Assembly (NCBI GenBank): GCA_026389415.1
Contig: JAPLHX010000281.1
Span: 1-6,905, forward strand
Reading direction: 5' to 3'
DNA: 6,905 nt
Source: Coprothermobacterota bacterium
GTDB lineage: Bacteria > Caldisericota > JANLFM01
Of the stretch, positions 5,194 to 6,905 are shown piece after piece; positions within the stretch are counted from its first letter, which is position 1, and every line of letters starts with the position of its first letter. The notes beneath the pieces are model-generated. The model saw only the letters and a program-made list of their open reading frames with translations. It ran no database searches and was not told the DNA's origin. The translations under genes and the position numbers were made by a program.

Positions 5194-6905
5194 CTAATCA
5201 AACGTGAAATGTTTTTGGCGGAATAATCGCAAACAGGCTTCCCCCACGACTGGATCGTAGAGTCGTCCGCAATTCTGCTCAATTTCGGCCAAGGCCTTCT
5301 CGCTCCCGTAAGCCGGACGATAAGGACGGTGGCTGGACATCGCTTCCACCACATCCGCTACCGCTAGGATCCGAGCTGCCGGGCAAATCTCCTCATCGCG
5401 AAGTCCTTGAGGATAACCGGAACCATCCAACCGCTCATGGTGCTGCAACACCATTTCAGCAATTGGCCAGGGAAATTCGATCGGTTTTAAGATGTCGAAG
5501 CTGGCCTGGGCATGGTTCTGCACTAATGCATATTCAATCGGAGATAGGCTGCCTGGCTTGCTGAGGATTTCTGCAGGAACATAGATTTTACCGATGTCGT
5601 GCAAAACCCCGGTCACGCGGATGCTTTCAATCTCCTCTTCCGGCAAGGACATCTCCCCAGCAATGGCAGACGCCAGCAAAGATACGCGAGTTTGGTGACC
5701 CGCGGCGTAGGGATCTCGCATTTCTGAAAGGGAAACAAGAGCCTGTACCGTTTGGTCGAAAGCTCGTCTTAACTTGAGCAAACTCTGCTCAACCAGTTGC
5801 TGGGATTGTTTGCGTTCGGTGATATCGATCACTGTTCCCTGAATGATCGCCGGCGCGCCAGGTTCTCCCACGATCAGGTTGGCATTTTCCAGGATCCAGA
5901 TTTTTTTGCCATCTCTACCTTGGATCAAGACCTCGGTGTTGCTGACGGAACCTTCCTCCAGCAAATGGGCAACGAATTGCTTCCGATCCTTTTCGTTTTT
6001 ATAAAACTGGTCCGCGGGTTCCGATAAAACTTCTTCCCGGTTCTCGTATCCAAGGATCTGGGCAAACGCATCATTGCAATCCAGGATTCGCCCTTCCGGC
6101 GTCGTGCGGAATACGCCGGCCAGATTGCGTTCAATTAATATCCGATAACGTTGTTCGGAAAGACGCTGCGCTTCCTCCGCTTGCTTTTTCTCAGTAATAT
6201 CCAATCCATAAATCCTTAATCGGGTTCCATCCTCCACTTGGTACATGGCTTGTTGGAACAATGCCTGCTCTATTGGGACTTCTCTGATGTAGGAATCCTG
6301 TTGCTGCTGTTTCATGTAGGCAAATGCCGCAGGCACACCCATCAGGAAGGGGTGCTGAAAACCACGGTCCTCTAATCCAATCAGCAATCGACCGGCCGCG
6401 GGATTGGCATAATGAATGATCCCCTGTTGGTCCACTTCGATCACCGGGTTTGGATTCAGCTCGGAGAAGGAACCCAATCGCTGCTTTTCCGCTTCCGCGC
6501 GCTTTCGTTCGGTAATATCGGTTTGAATGGACAACTGATGGGGTTCTCCATGAACCAACAGCAGTACTCCCTTCACTTCACTGATGAAGGGGGTTCCGTC
6601 CTTGCGGCGGTTACGAATCTCACCCTGCCATTGACCTGCCTCCAACAGTTGTTGATGGATTTCTTCGGCAAACTGGGTGCTCTCACCTTCCGGCAGATCA
6701 TTCAGTACCGCCACCGGTTGTCCGAGCAGCTCTCCCGCCAAATACCCGAAAGTATGATCGAGCGCTGCGTTGGTATACACAATCCGGTTTTGGGCATTGG
6801 TGACCATAACCCCTTCGGACAAGGCGCCCAGCATGCGGGCTTGCATCTGCAAAGAATCTTCAGTTTGCTTGCGTTGGGTGATGTCATGCACAATGGTCAC
6901 AACCC
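5194..6905 (-). CDS. Multi-PAS sensor with C-terminal HD-GYP domain (probable cyclic-di-GMP phosphodiesterase), N-terminus beyond window
   Basis: The frame runs open through the right edge, giving 569 complete visible codons that end at TAG (5194-5196). Counting residue 1 at base 6900, residues 1-15 (TIVHDITQRKQ) are the tail of one PAS/PAC unit. Three more PAS units follow, ending in DITERKRAE (128-136), DITEKKQAE (234-242) and DITERKQSQ (359-367). The third unit has the SELNPNPVIEVD opening and is divergent in its second half. A short linker leads to HD-GYP at about 382-560: H402, HD at 434-435 with K438, H463, HH at 487-488, DGSGYP at 492-497 and D516. These are the residues expected for a metal-dependent phosphodiesterase hydrolysing cyclic-di-GMP to pGpG or GMP. 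No Glu lies four residues before H402, so a two-metal rather than three-metal site is more likely. Signals are presumably sensed by the PAS units; no transmembrane segment is visible in this part. Confidence 0.93.
   Translation of the reverse strand, partial: VVTIVHDITQRKQTEDSLQMQARMLGALSEGVMVTNAQNRIVYTNAALDHTFGYLAGELLGQPVAVLNDLPEGESTQFAEEIHQQLLEAGQWQGEIRNRRKDGTPFISEVKGVLLLVHGEPHQLSIQTDITERKRAEAEKQRLGSFSELNPNPVIEVDQQGIIHYANPAAGRLLIGLEDRGFQHPFLMGVPAAFAYMKQQQQDSYIREVPIEQALFQQAMYQVEDGTRLRIYGLDITEKKQAEEAQRLSEQRYRILIERNLAGVFRTTPEGRILDCNDAFAQILGYENREEVLSEPADQFYKNEKDRKQFVAHLLEEGSVSNTEVLIQGRDGKKIWILENANLIVGEPGAPAIIQGTVIDITERKQSQQLVEQSLLKLRRAFDQTVQALVSLSEMRDPYAAGHQTRVSLLASAIAGEMSLPEEEIESIRVTGVLHDIGKIYVPAEILSKPGSLSPIEYALVQNHAQASFDILKPIEFPWPIAEMVLQHHERLDGSGYPQGLRDEEICPAARILAVADVVEAMSSHRPYRPAYGSEKALAEIEQNCGRLYDPVVGEACLRLFRQKHFTFD

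Noticed and set aside
6898..6900. GTG at 6898-6900 as start of the HD-GYP gene
   Set aside because: The sequence there is the end of a PAS/PAC unit, and the frame stays open to the window edge, so the gene starts further right.

Overview
The window holds seven genes and no RNA gene, mobile element or CRISPR array that I can see. Base composition looks moderate to slightly GC-rich by eye. The mix of a MalY/PatB C-S lyase, a LarA-type nickel racemase, a divergent Nramp-like transporter, a DUF6512 membrane protein and a PAS/HD-GYP sensor suggests a member of the Bacillota, probably a Clostridia-type or related anaerobe. That assignment is an inference from gene content only.

Layout. The left part (1-3859) is a co-directional + strand run: the C-terminal half of a PLP-dependent MalY/PatB aminotransferase-fold lyase (cut by the window edge), a LarA-family racemase/epimerase, an Nramp-superfamily metal transporter with an altered metal site, and a small CYTH/triphosphate-tunnel enzyme. 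Gaps are 96, 158 and 43 bp, so the last two genes may be co-transcribed, and the first three may or may not be. The 158-bp gap before the transporter holds self-complementary segments that could form two mutually exclusive folds, one of which would cover its likely ribosome binding site.

A metal-dependent cyclase-family hydrolase (KynB-like fold) on the - strand converges on the CYTH gene with a 15-bp overlap. It diverges, across 63 bp, from a five-helix DUF6512 membrane protein on the + strand. This protein gene converges in turn on a long - strand gene for a multi-PAS HD-GYP protein whose N-terminus lies beyond the right edge.

How they might work together. No single pathway links all the genes. 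The clearest possible link is between the nickel-pincer enzyme LarA and the divalent-metal transporter downstream. However, the transporter's metal site lacks the methionine that favours transition metals and looks more like the Mg2+/Mn2+ clade, so nickel supply is not a safe conclusion. The HD-GYP protein is a likely cyclic-di-GMP phosphodiesterase and appears to be a separate signalling unit.
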